NCBI RefSeq assembly: GCF_965363235.1
Contig: NC_134843.1
Span: 45,269,035 to 45,333,034, forward strand
Reading direction: 5' to 3'
DNA from: Mytilus galloprovincialis
Lineage: Eukaryota > Mollusca > Bivalvia > Mytilida > Mytilidae
Length of the DNA stretch: 64,000 nt
Position 1 is the stretch's first letter. Every line of letters starts with the position of its first letter. This document shows, piece by piece, positions 1 to 11,205 of the stretch. A model generated the notes under the pieces. The model searched no databases. It was not told the origin of the DNA and worked only from the letters and a program-made list of their open reading frames with translations. Both the position numbers and the translations under genes were made by a program.

Positions 1-855
1 TTGGTTATTATCTTGAATACCATTATAGATAGAGATAAACTGTAAACAGCAATAATGTTCAGCAAAGTAAGACCTACAAATAAGTCAAATGACCAAAATT
101 GTCAGTCAACCCCTTAAGGAGTTATTTCCCTTTATAGTAAATTTTTAACAACTTTTCGTCATTTTTTGTAACTTGTACAAAAATTTTCTTCTCTGAAACT
201 ACTTGGCCAAATTTAACCAAACTTTGCCACAATTATCATTGTGGTATATAGTTTTAAAAATGTGTCAGATGACCCCGCCTACAAAACAAAATGGCTGACA
301 TGGCTAAAATTAAAACATATTGGTAAAATGCAGTTTTTGCTTTATATCTTTGAAACTAAGACATTTAGGGCAAATCTTTCAATATTCAAATGTCCATCAG
401 AATAAGATCTATACCCTCACAAATTTTCAGATGAATCCGACAACCCGTTGTTGGGTTGCTGCCCTAAAATTGGTAATTTTAAGAAAATTTGCAGTTTTTG
501 GTTATTATCTTGAATACTATTATAGATAGAGATAAACTGTAAACAGCAATAATGTTCAGTAAAATAAGATCTACAAATAAGTGAAATGACCAAAATTGTC
601 AGAGGACCCCTTAAGGAGTTATTGCCCTTTATAGTCAATATTGAACAACTTTTTATCATTTTTGTAATTTGTACAAAAATCTTCTTTTCTAAAACTATGG
701 GCCAAATTTAACCAAACTTGGCCACAATCATTACTAGGGTATCTATTTAAAAAAAGGTGTCAAATGACCCCGCCTACCAACCAAGATGGTTGACATCAGT
801 AAATACAGTAACAGGTGAGCGACACAGGCTCTTGAGAGCCTCTAGTTTGTTTGTT
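1..855 (+). repeat. Interspersed repeat family R1, two partial units in tandem
   Basis: Two copies of the same module lie head to tail with a period of about 497 bases: the text at 1 recurs at 498. The module has phrases such as CCAAATTTAACCAAACTTGG and CTTAAGGAGTTATT. The second copy ends near 811-850 with AGGTGAGC followed by a short GC-rich stem (GGCTCTTGAGAGCC). The start of the same family, AGCTCACCTGACC, is seen at 24358, and a fragment at about 35755-35940. The AGCTCACCT and AGGTGAGC ends are inverted, so this may be a non-autonomous element. I recall the family as common in bivalves. No protein-coding content is visible. Confidence 0.7.
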
Positions 856-1020
856 AAATCATTAATGAAAATTATATAGTGAAATTATAATTCACTTTTA
901 GCGGTCAATCTGGTTCTATTTTACTAAAACAAGCAGAGAAACATGGTTGATGATTTTTGCACTTGCAAGTGAATAATTAGACCTCATTGAATACGTATTC
1001 ATGTGATCTTCAATTTAATA

Positions 1021-1446
1021 CCTAGCTGGAGCTCGCAGAACCCAGTATCTCGCCTACTTTAGCTGTTAGTCACAGGCTTAACAAAAATGGGGGAAATATC
1101 AAATCTTTTGACTAGTGCTGTAAGAAGCTTCTGTCCAAATTTGGTTAAAATCCAGGATGGTTTATGAAATCTAATAAATGTTTAAAAAAAACTTTAACCG
1201 CAGAGTGTATGTAATGTTAACTTGGGAAAAAAACAAGTCCATTTATAAGGAATATATGAAAAGGGATTTTTTTTTTACAAACTTTACTTCTGGATATTAT
1301 CTTATGATCATAAACAAGCTTCTGTTCAAATTTGTTAGAAATCCAGGATATTCTGAGAAAGTTATCAAAATTTGTCGATGATGCTGACGACAGAATTGTT
1401 TGTTGTGTCTCGCTTTTGCGACAAAGGTCGCAGGCTCGACAAAAAG
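1021..1446 (-). repeat. Interspersed repeat family R2, short copy
   Basis: Read on the minus strand, this starts with a CGAGCC..GTCGCAAAAGCGAGAC segment. It continues through a module containing CAAACTTGGACAGAAGCTT-like text and 'atgatcataa', and ends with 'taggcgagatactgggttc'. The same family, longer and with more internal units, is at 29578-30640 on the plus strand. It is non-coding; short reading frames here are incidental. Confidence 0.7.
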
Positions 1447-2712
1447 AAACATAATCACAACATTGAAAGAAAATCAAAAGGAATGGCTTATTCAATCCAC
1501 AGAAGATCATTCTTATACAGATAAAAACGATAATAAAATTTTGTTGCAGGTATAAAAGCTGGAGTTTGGAGGTCTTGAAAAACTCATAAAAAAGAGAAAC
1601 ACAAAAATATGAAATGTGACTCTTAACACCATCAAATTGTATAAATTTGTTTGTGAAGAATGTCAGCTTTATCACAACAGTCTGGCAAAAGAAGTCGTAA
1701 ATAAAACTATCTTGTAAAAGGAATTTGACTTATGTCATTGGGCAAGTTTATATGCAACAACAACAACAAACAACAAATATTCTATTTGCCAATCACGGCG
1801 CCCAAAATGAGCAGAACTGTTACAATATAATTTTCAAACATAATGTAAAGTAAATTAAAAATAGGTTAAAAGGGACATAATATGATTGATTTTGATTTAA
1901 TTGATTAATATAAAATATTAAAGCAAATGAAGTAAGCAGAGTATGCCTGATGGAGATTGCAATATAAAGAAATTATGAGATTTTAAGAATTATTCAACCA
2001 AATTTGGCATCATCAAATGTTTATCATCAAAAAGAGCTTGCAAAGTTGCCTATAAACTTTTCACAAATGTATATCTAAATTTTGGATTAATATCATTCTC
2101 TTGCATGCTGCAAATGATATTAAGGTAGTTTCAATACTTTTAAAACAACCATTTTCAGTTTCAATTCACAACCACTAAAGGTGTGCCTTATATTCATTAA
2201 TCCTTAATTAAGTCAGCCCTAAAATACCTACCCTTTTACTTTTTTTTATTTTGTATCTTGGATTATATCTTTAATTTTAAAACAAAAATATCAAGTTAGT
2301 AAATAGCTGTTAAAATGACAAAGAAAATCAGTGAATACCAGTAATCACTGAAACAACTAGTAAATACATGTAATAACTAAATTGGCTAGTTATTACAGGT
2401 ATTTACTGAAATGTTTAGTAATTACGTGTAATTCCTAATTTCACCTATTTACTGTAACATATATATATAATTCGTCTAAACATCAGCTCAACAATGTTGG
2501 ATCTGTAAATTTGCTTTCGCCGGGATTCAAACTAATGCTACTGAGACATCGTGGCACCAAATTGCCTTGCACTATACCCGACGTGCTAGACATAAATTCA
2601 TCTTTAGATAACTTTGTAAGTTTTTACTATGAATATATAAAAGATTAAGAAGATGAGGTATGATTACCAATGAATCGACTAGTAAGATCGACTATGGAAT
2701 ATGGTGCCATAG
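1447..2712. other. Intergenic, no gene seen
   Basis: AT-rich sequence with no convincing coding exon. At about 2355-2450 there is an imperfect foldback: an arm reading 'tagtaaatacatgtaataac' faces 'tagttattacaggtatttact'. It may be the remnant of a small inverted-repeat element. Confidence 0.5.
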
Positions 2713-3983
2713 CATACCTGTCAACCTGTGACGATGAAAATGCAGGTCATACCCTGCATTGAAGAATGAAATCTCAGGTCATAACGATTACGAACTTTTT
2801 CGAGCTAAATTTCAGTAATTAGGGAACATTTTTTTTTATAATTTAAATAAAAGTTTCCAAAACATGTTCACTTTATTAATCATTATTTCATTGCACTTTG
2901 AAAAGCTTTTAATAACTTTGTGACACTTTCTCCTCTTCTTTGGTTAATGTTATTATTGACATTTCCACATTATTCTATATGTATAGTATTTCACCCTCAA
3001 GTTGTGACTGGCTTTTTTTTTATTATTTTTTAGAAAGTTGTGACTGGCTAATTAGTCTTTGCTCATCAGCTGATCCATTTTACTTTTGTAATTAGAGTAT
3101 ATAGCATTTTTGCGCCTGTCCCAAGTCAGGAGCCTCTGGCCTTTGTTAGTCTTGTATTATTTTAATTTTAGTTTCTTGTGTACAATTTGGAAATTAGTAT
3201 GGCGTCCATTATCACTGAACTAGTATATATTTGTTTAGGGGCCAGCTGAAGGACGCCTCCGGTTGCGGGAATTTTTCGCTACATTGAAGACCTATTGGTG
3301 ACCTTCTGCTGTTGTTGTTTTTTTTTTTGGTTTTTTTTTTTTTTCTATGGTCGGGTTGTTGTCTCCTTGGCACATTCCCCATTTCCATTCTCAATTTTAT
3401 AGTAAAATAAAGTTAAACAGTTATAGGAAGTATAGATGAAAAAAATAATTTTCAACTTTATTTTTATAATTGTATTAAGGTATGAATTAAATGAAAAGTT
3501 ATATTTCAATATGTATTTAAACTCTATTTGTAGTAGATTTGATCTTTTTTACCCCAAAAAACGTAAATATAAGGAACAATTTTGAATGGTGACAAAAAAG
3601 GGGAAGTAACTCAGTTGAAAAATGTTTGTAAAACGTGACAACAGTGACATTTATTTACGACCTAAAGCTAAGGTAATTGGTGTTAATTAACAGTGTGTTT
3701 TACACCAAAGCTGTCAAGTGAAGCCATGCACTTGATGGGTCACTTAATTTGACAGTTTACACAGGTAGCTGAACTTCTATTGATGGAAGAATTACGGATT
3801 TGCCGGTATTTCAAAGAAAAATCACTTATGAAATCATTCTCTAGGCTTAGAAATCCAGGTGAAAACGGGTCATTTTCGGAATTCCCGGGTTATTCAGTGA
3901 CCCGGCTGGTGTCCCGGGTGAGCCCTCAGAATTGTGAAAATCTCGGGTCACACCCGCAAAATGCGGGTCAGTTGACAGGTATG
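2713..3983. mobile_element. Non-autonomous DNA transposon with CATACCTGTCAAC ends
   Basis: The left end reads CATACCTGTCAAC and the right end GTTGACAGGTATG, an inverted pair. The flanks are ccatag (2707-2712) and ccataa (3984-3989), which fits a 6 bp target-site duplication with one mismatch. The interior contains a nested copy of a common repeat (about 3050-3405). Near the right end are several copies of a 'cgggtca/cccggg' motif. A 255 bp relative with matching ends is at 21485-21739. No transposase is visible, so the superfamily is uncertain. Confidence 0.65.
3050..3405 (+). repeat. Interspersed repeat family R4, nested copy
   Basis: It contains the phrases 'ccaagtcaggagcctctggc', 'ggccagctgaagga' and 'ggttgttgtctccttggca' followed by 'cattccccatttccattctc'. 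I recall this combination as very frequent in mussel genomes. A second, diverged copy is at about 29335-29577. It has T-rich tracts and no coding capacity. Confidence 0.65.
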
Positions 3984-3989
3984 CCATAA

Positions 3990-5639
3990 TATGCAGGCGC
4001 GTAGCTCCCTATACGCCAACACGCAGTTAATTAATTGCGTGCACATAAATTCGGCATGCCAAAAAAAATTTGCAAAATAAAAATTTATAAATTAAAAATT
4101 TAAAGGATACACATACGAGTATTCAAATGATGTAATGTCATTAAATAGCGGCATTTGGTTTCAAAATTAAAGTTTTATTGCAGAAGACAAAAACGGACAG
4201 TAACTTGAATCTATTACAAGATTATACTCTTGTAGTTTCGGAGAACATTTTACAGAGTACGGTTTATCTGTTTGGAATGCGATGTACCAATCGGCCATTA
4301 GATTTATCAGAACCCTTCGATATCGTTAAATATGCCGATGCGATGTGACTACCAAAGCCAATCACCCTGCAAACACGCAAAAAACAGTCTTGGAAAGTCT
4401 CCTTATATTTTGCGTCCATAGACCACATGATAATTTCCGAGTAATATCTTTAATTAAATATTCTTTAATATTGTAAAAAGTAGTATAACACTATAAAACG
4501 TAGCATAACACCATAAAAAGTCTTTTTCTCGGGATATATCAGTTTGTTTTGGGGATATAATGTGTTTCTTGTATTTCTCGGGAAATCATGGTACCGGAAA
4601 ATGGTTTGTTTTTCGGGTTTTGGCCATAGGACGGTTAATTGAGAAGCTACATGTACATAGGTACATGATAATTTATGGAACTGGAGTCGCGTCTGATATC
4701 AGTCAGAAAAATCACTGCTTTGCGCATATCTGCTTCCTCGTGTTGTAGGAAATACAACAAACGAACAAATCGCAGCATTGTTTGAGACATACGAAACTGA
4801 CTTGTCATGTAATTTTGACAAATTCAATCGGGAAGTCGCTCGATGGCGAACACGCTGGATTACATCTCGCGGGTGCTACCGCAGAGAGATCGTTCAGACG
4901 TTACGCACGGTATTCGGTCTATGTTTCATTTGACCATTTCTTGATGCATAAGTAGGACGAAAACAAATCAAATCTACGTATTATTGAATGGTAACTTGTC
5001 TTAATTTTTCATTTGAATCATATTAAATAAAATCTGATTTTAATAAATTTAATGTTATGTCTTAGTAATTGATTAAGCAATGATTTTGTGTGTTCATAAT
5101 GCAATACAGGGGCGGATGCAGGAATTTTCGAAAGGGGGGGTGCTAACCCAGGGCACAGGGGGGGGTGCAAAACATATGTCCCGATACAAATGCATTGATC
5201 GGCAAAAATAAAGGGGGGGGGTGCGCACCCCCGGAACCCCCCCCCCCCCTGGATCCGCCACTGCAATATATGCCGTGTAAGACGTAACAACAATCGTCAA
5301 CCATCCAAATATATACGAAGAAAAAATACTAACTACTGAATGGATTTTGATAAAATTTGTACAGGTGGGATATGATATTATCATTTTTATTATGTGAAAC
5401 GGTCACGATAACTTCCCTGTCAGTTCGCAATCTAGCAGCCATTTTCGAAATTCCATAGAGCTGTAAGATTTGAAAATTTGAGTAAACAGAAATGAAAGCA
5501 AACACTTCAATATTATAATATTTTCACATAAATAATAGAAAAGGTTCGCTTCCTCTACATGAAAATGTGATTTTATTGAATTTTACAAAAATATTTCTAT
5601 TTTTAACATAGCTTCTCTCATTTTATTTTTTTTCAGTAT
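3990..5639. other. Intergenic with one small MITE-like insertion, no gene seen
   Basis: At about 5107-5263 a segment starts with CAGGGGCGGATGCAGG and ends with CCTGGATCCGCCACTG, an imperfect inverted pair with long G and C runs in between. This looks like a hAT-type MITE; the flanks share only about 5-6 bases (gcaata/caata). Overlapping minus-strand reading frames here come from the G/C runs and are not genes. The remainder is AT-rich with nothing recognisable. Confidence 0.5.
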
Positions 5640-5762
5640 TTTCCGTGTCTCCCTTAAATGTTACCATGGAGCCATTGTTCAAGATTTTTCAATACCATGA
5701 TAATTTACGGTATTTTGAATTTGTGACAGACAAATGAACTATGAAAACAAATGTTATTACTG

Positions 5763-5864
5763 TTCTTCTTCCGTTAATACCCATATATCAAAACCACATA
5801 TTATTCTCATAATAATAATAACAAGAAATAGTAAAGTGCAATACCACACGACAGAGCCGATGGC
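5763..5864 (-). repeat. Split direct repeat B2 of the retrotransposon
   Basis: A 102 bp segment beginning ttcttcttccgttaatac and ending gagccgatggc is repeated, essentially identically, at 6187-6288 in the same orientation (offset 424). In transcription direction this is the outer, downstream copy. It is separated from A2 by about 167 bases that are not repeated elsewhere in the element. Confidence 0.85.
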
Positions 5865-6031
5865 TGGTTTAATTACCATTTAATAATAATATATCTCATG
5901 TACATAATATAAACATCTTTATAATGTCCTCGTATAAATATGTAAATAGTTCATTCAGTGAACCCACACATGTAAAGCAAAATAATCTCTTAATGCATGA
6001 TACAAAACCTATGAAAACCGTAGTATTAAAA

Positions 6032-6186
6032 AATAAACGTGACCGATCGAGTGGACCCTGTCGTGCCGAATGATTTAACCGCCACATCAGATGAAACACA
6101 TAACCTAAAAACGCCACCTATGGGCAGACAATTCAGAAGAAAATAATTTCATACTAATTCATAAATTCAAACGATTGAAATTATAT
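6032..6186 (-). repeat. Split direct repeat A2 of the retrotransposon
   Basis: A 155 bp segment that matches 12991-13145 almost perfectly in the same orientation (offset 6959). It directly abuts B1 at 6187, giving the B1-A2 junction expected inside Ngaro-type elements. Confidence 0.88.
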
Positions 6187-6288
6187 TTCTTCTTCCGTTA
6201 ATACCCATATATCAAAACCACATATTATTCTCATAATAATAATAACAAGAAATAGTAAAGTGCAATACCACACGACAGAGCCGATGGC
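6187..6288 (-). repeat. Split direct repeat B1 of the retrotransposon
   Basis: Inner copy of the 102 bp B repeat (see 5763-5864). It lies just downstream of the recombinase frame and abuts A2. Confidence 0.85.
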
Positions 6289-6366
6289 CGAAACACAAAG
6301 AACGGGAAAATTTTTAAGAAAGTTTTATATCATGCAATAAAAGAATTCAAAATTCAAGCAATAAAT

Positions 6367-6905
6367 CTATAACCCTAAATTTTTGGAGACTTTAAGCAAA
6401 TCTTCTAATGAGTCCTTAACATAACCATCTTTGGCCGTTTCAGAACGCCATCTACCGTGCCTCTTAAAAAGGCGGTCTGGTAAACCCAAATTAGCACAAA
6501 CACTAGCACCCCCAGACCTCAAACTGTGCAATCCATATCGCTTTATGTTATGAACAAAAGGCTTGAAAGCCTCAATAAAGAGCTCACGCATCCTTGAATA
6601 CGACAAAGGGGTATTTTCTTTACGCAAAACATAGGCATCTTTACATTTTGTTAGATTTCGAAAAATAAACTCATCAGAATCACATGAAATATCAGCCCAC
6701 TGCAAATATAATTCCATGTTTTTAACGGGACACTTATTTGCATGTGTACGAATTTCCATCTCTATATACATCTGTTTTACTATGTTGTATTAGAATTGAC
6801 ATATAACACTCTAAAATAACTATATCACTTCTTCTAATATTAAGCATCTCAGAAACTCTTAAAAAACCAGCAAATGCAGTGAAACACGCTCAAATTATAC
6901 GTTGA
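6367..6905 (-). pseudogene. Tyrosine recombinase of the retrotransposon, frameshifted fragment
   Basis: The open part (6367-6771) carries the C-terminal catalytic boxes of a tyrosine recombinase: HSLRSGG (His-x-x-Arg box), then RHGRW, then the Tyr in DGYVKDS. Upstream, in another frame (about 6772-6889), is the N-terminal catalytic box AGFLRVSEM followed by SKTDVYRDGN, as expected for the first active-site Arg and the beta-strand Lys. The two parts are joined by a frameshift near 6765-6775, and a stop precedes the first box at about 6890. The family integrates circular cDNA by site-specific recombination. This copy cannot encode an intact enzyme. Confidence 0.82.
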
Positions 6906-7100
6906 TTATACAAGTTACCAAAAAGGAAACATTAATAATGAAAATCATTTAAAATCATTACAATCATCTTAATACTACAATCTAAATGTCACTGTAATAT
7001 TTGCCACTGTCAACACAAACACACAAGAAATCCATGTTAAATAACATTCTATAAGAAAAGATCAAGAGAGATCTATAATACTTGCTCACATCAAAATGAG

Positions 7101-8303
7101 CTAACTGGATGAAAAATCCATCCGTAATGCTAACATGCGAAAAGTTAAATCAACATTGCCAAATATGGCCTTCTTACTCTTACCAGCTATATAAGCATTT
7201 TTGTAAGTAGGAAGATCTATAAAATTTATCACCTCAGAAATAAACCCATCACCAAAAGGACAAAGCATTGGCCAAAAACTGGCAGAGGGCCAGTAAGGTA
7301 AAATTAAAGTACCAACAGCTTTACACTGCCGCATAAACATCAATACACGTGAGATCAAAGAAACAGGTGGAACAAATAACCCGTTGATCCCTCGCCAATC
7401 AACCGTGAACGCATCAACACCTGATGAATTCACATTCCAAAATCTGGAATAAAAAACGTGCAATTTAAAATTGTCGTCAGAGGCAAACCAATCAACCTCG
7501 TGAGGTCCCCAAAGGGATTCAACTATCTGAAATACAAATTCAGAAATAGCCCAATCATCTGAATCAATAATTCTACTTAGATAATCAGCTCTCTCGTTCT
7601 CAGTACGTGGGATCCATACCATATCTATATTAACATTGTGTTTAATACATGTGCTAAAAATGTCTAAAGCTAACTTTTGCAGAACTGATTTAGTGCTCCC
7701 TTTACTAACAATGCTAACAACATTTTGATTGTCAGTAAACCATTTTACATTCTTGCCATTTAAAAAGTTTATAAGCGACAAAAATACATTTTTCACCGCA
7801 GTCAACTCCTTCCATGTAGAACTAGTAGAAACTTCAGATTCTAACCCCGTACCATGGGCAATATTATATGGGTTTTCCACGATATAACCACCGTAACCCG
7901 TATTACTTGCATCACTATATACAATAGTCTGCCAAGATACATCAGTCTTAAAAGGTTTAACATTGGCTTCATGTAAATTAAACCTCCAAAAATTAATTTG
8001 ATCAATACTGTCTACAGATAAATGTATATAACTGTTCCATGAATGAACACTATTAATGTCAATAGACAAATGTTTAGTCATTAAATATACTATATTGCCT
8101 ATAACGGGAGACGTAGATATAATCTGTCCTACCAAGGAAGCTACCTTCCTTACAAATACTTTACCACTTTTGGTTAAACACAAATCAATATCTGAAATGG
8201 TACTCATAATCTTATCAATACGATTGTCAGGGATAGTAAAAATGCCTTTATCTGTATCAATATGAGTGCCTAAAAAAGTTAGATTTTTAGTAGGTGTCCA
8301 CAT
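7101..8303 (-). pseudogene. RNase H and DIRS-type C-terminal domain of the retrotransposon polyprotein
   Basis: A 400-codon frame starting within WTPTKNLTFLG, the usual continuation of a DIRS-type reverse transcriptase thumb. RNase H residues are visible: the Asp in IVYSDASNTGYGG, the Glu in WKELTAV, the Asp in WFTDNQNVVS, and the Asp in ENERADYLSR. Downstream, the segment with VDWFASDDN, VDAFTVDW, PPVSLISRVL and LPYWPSASFWP matches the extra domain that follows RNase H in DIRS/Ngaro elements. The first codons overlap the end of the RT frame in a different phase, so a one-base deletion near 8297-8303 probably split one polyprotein into two frames. Confidence 0.85.
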
Positions 8304-8860
8304 GACTTTTCGGCTTTAGGTACAAAACCGCTACTAATTATGTCTTTTTTAACCTGTATAGACATTTGAGTACACAATTCCTTATCATCATGTACACCAA
8401 GCCCATCGTCCAAGTACATAATAATCTGCTTGCCTTCTCTTCTCCACTTTTTAATAAGTGGTCTAGTTAGTTTGGTAAATATGTAACAAGCCGTACTGAG
8501 ACCAAACGGTAATACTAGAAATTTGAAATATTTTTTAACACCGTTTAATTCCCATGCAAAACCTAGATATTTAGTGTGAGGCGGGAAGATATCGACGTGA
8601 TGATATGCAGAATGAACATCATACTTAAAAATATATGAATGTGCATTAATATAATGTTTTGCAATACGCATATCTTCAAATTTTACGCTCTGCTTCCATA
8701 AATGTCTGTTAATTTCTCTCAAATCCAAAATTAACCGTTTTTTGTTGTTTGACTGAACAGCAACAGTTAAAGGATTCACAACAAATGGAATATCTTATGT
8801 CTCCACAATTAAACCTCTAGCTAATAAATCGTTAATAGCCGATTTTACAAAATCTGCATT
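8279..8860 (-). pseudogene. Reverse transcriptase, main part (broken)
   Basis: Minus-strand frame with reverse-transcriptase blocks in order: KRLILDLREINRHLW, FKYDVHSAYHHVDI (first catalytic Asp), LPFGLSTACYIFTKL, and the YLDDGLGVH active-site box. The frame continues upstream of the first Met to about 8860, through FVKSAINDLLARGLIVE, but an in-frame TAA at about 8799-8801 interrupts it. At 8860 the frame meets the 2042 bp inverted-repeat insertion, and its N-terminal part resumes at 10903. With the insertion and one target-site copy set aside, the two halves are in the same frame. The protein is not functional here. Confidence 0.88.
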
Positions 8861-10902
8861 CACAGTGTACAAGCGGACAGCGACACAAAACGGAAGTTGC
8901 TGATCTGTCCGACGGCGATCGGCTCGTTGTTTTTCAAAAAAATATAGAATATCAACACAAAGTGTCCCATAATGGATTGTTCAGCAGCTCAAGGTAAGTG
9001 AATAACTACAATGATGTATTTTTGACCATTTAAAGCTTATTTTATGCTTTTAGCATCAACCGTCTTTTTAAAATAACTCCTGATCATGAAGAGGGGTCAA
9101 AATTTTGCGATTTTTCGAGTCATAAATCTTAACAAAACTCCGAAAATTCAAACATTTTCAAGATTTTTAATCGATACATAGTTGAATAATCATATTCCGC
9201 ATACACACACAAAAGTTTGGTTCATTTTTTTTTATTATATTGTCACAATTGAATCTTTTCTATTCAAAGTGTACTGTCCGCCTCGTTGCCACCGTATGTT
9301 TTCATACTGTCCGATTCGTTGGTCATATTCATGATCGATATCTTAAGCAAAAGTAAGATTGAAACATGCAATTTATCCACATTTAAACTTTATTCAACAC
9401 AGATACTGTCTATGATTATATATGGAAAATATTTATAGATTATATATTCAGCTTGGATCTCGTGTCAATTAAAGGGGGACATTGGTCACTCTTCCAGAAC
9501 CTTTACTCATGTCTGCTGCTCGTATTCATCGTTTGCGGACCTTGTTGTTAGATTCTAACTAGGGTTCCCAACCCCGGACCCCCGACCGCCTGGATCCGCA
9601 ACTGCCTAAGCGATTACAAATACATGTATTAAGTAACGTGAATGTATTCATATTAATTTATTTAATCGATGATTTGTACATAAGAATTGAATAATAACTC
9701 ATACAGAATAAATGCAAGTTATGATAAAAAATTTAACAAGAAAGGCTTCACCGCATACTTCATGTTAAATGTGTGTATATAAGTATTCTTACCTCTACTA
9801 AGGCAATAGGAAAACAAACTCATGGACCATTCAAGTACACCGTAACTTTTCAATTGATTCTTTTTGACTTGAATTCCAAGCCATGAGATTTGTTTGATTA
9901 TTGGTGAAATAAGACGCAAACTGGGTGTAAGAAACTATTGTTTTGATTTTCTGTGTCAAACGTTTATAAATATAAAAAAGAAGATTTGGTGTAATTGCCA
10001 ATGAGACAACTCTAAACAAGAGAACAAATTAAATGACACAGAAATGAACAACTATAGGTCACCGTACGGCCTTCAACAATGAGCAAAGCCCATACCGCAT
10101 AGTCAGCTATAAAAGGCCTAGAAATAACTTTTGTTGCATGGTTGTATTTTTCATGAAAAGTTATTACCCCTATTTATGTTTTTGAGTGATAAAAATAACA
10201 ATGTTCCACATGAATGTATGAATAAATATACCATAAAAATCACCTACGTGCCCCATTTTCCTAAAACAAACTAGAGAAACGTATATTAAATTTTCATGTG
10301 CATGCATTAACAATGCTTTTTATATGTAATAATCAGTAACATTTTATAAATGTTGATATTTCCTAGGAAATCGGTCATGAATGTGGATAAATTGCATGTT
10401 TCAATCTTACTTTTGCTTAAGATATCGATCATGAATATGACCAACGAATCGGACAGTATGAAAACATACGGTGGCAACGAGGCGGACAGTACACTTTGAA
10501 TAGAAAAGATTCAATTGTGACAATATAATAAAAAAAAATGAACCAAACTTTTGTGTGTGTATGCGGAATATGATTATTCAACTATGTATCGATTAAAAAT
10601 CTTGAAAATGTTTGAATTTTCGGAGTTTTGTTAAGATTTATGACTCGAAAAATCGCAAAATTTTGACCCCTCTTCATGATCAGGAGTTATTTTAAAAAGA
10701 CGGTTGATGCTAAAAGCATAAAATAAGCTTTAAATGGTCAAAAATACATCATTGTAGTTATTCACTTACCTTGAGCTGCTGAACAATCCATTATGGGACA
10801 CTTTGTGTTGATATTCTATATTTTTTTGAAAAACAACGAGCCGATCGCCGTCGGACAGATCAGCAACTTCCGTTTTGTGTCACTGTCCGCTTGTACACTG
10901 TG
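8861..10902. mobile_element. 2042 bp element with 524 bp terminal inverted repeats, inserted in the RT
   Basis: The left end starts CACAGTGTACAAGCGGACAG and the right end is its inverse complement with one or two differences. The arms 8861-9384 and 10379-10902 match base for base over almost their full 524 bp. The flanks are both gcatt (8856-8860 and 10903-10907), a 5 bp target-site duplication. The 1 kb core has no transposase frame. It carries a copy of a common mussel repeat (about 9965-10130) and a fragment resembling a hAT MITE end near 9585-9606. It is a non-autonomous or foldback-type DNA element of unknown superfamily. Confidence 0.88.
9965..10130 (+). repeat. SINE-like mussel repeat R5
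   Basis: It contains 'gccaatgagacaactct' and 'ataggtcaccgtacggcctt' followed by 'caacaatgagcaaagcccat'. Related copies are at 13525-13614 (+), 18265-18521 (-), 24165-24357 (- and diverged), 40966-41356 (+) and 41654-42044 (+). Short and non-coding. Confidence 0.75.
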
Positions 10903-11205
10903 GCATTATTCAAAGCTGATAAATTATTAGATAAACAAGTCGATATAGGATTGGAATAGAAAGGTAAAATATAACCATGTCTAATAGTATCTATAATAAA
11001 TTTAGGAGCACCAATATCTATCCAAAATTGTATGTTTTTTCTAAGTCTACCTTTCACAATTATATCAGATTGACCTAGTTCGTATTCAAAATAATTATTG
11101 GTCAAATTGCCATCAATATGATTATCTACTAAATTGTCATGTGAAAGTTCAAGATAATTAAAATACTCCTCTTTTAAAAATTCACTGGGGCCTGGTTTGG
11201 GTTGC
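10903..11205 (-). pseudogene. Reverse transcriptase, N-terminal part (separated by insertion)
   Basis: Minus-strand frame with the start of a DIRS-type RT region: RKNIQFWIDIGAPKFIIDTI, RHGYILPFYS, LSNNLSALNN. It runs in from the hAT-like insertion at 11206 with residues QPKPGPSEFLKEEYFNYLEL, and is cut at 10903 by the 2042 bp element. The RT catalytic core lies beyond that element at 8279-8860. The frame differs from that of the upstream gag, suggesting overlapping ORFs in the original element. Confidence 0.82.

Noticed and set aside
5018..5384. Overlapping minus-strand reading frames rich in Gly/Pro
   Set aside because: They are produced by long G and C runs of a MITE-like insertion; no domain or splice context.
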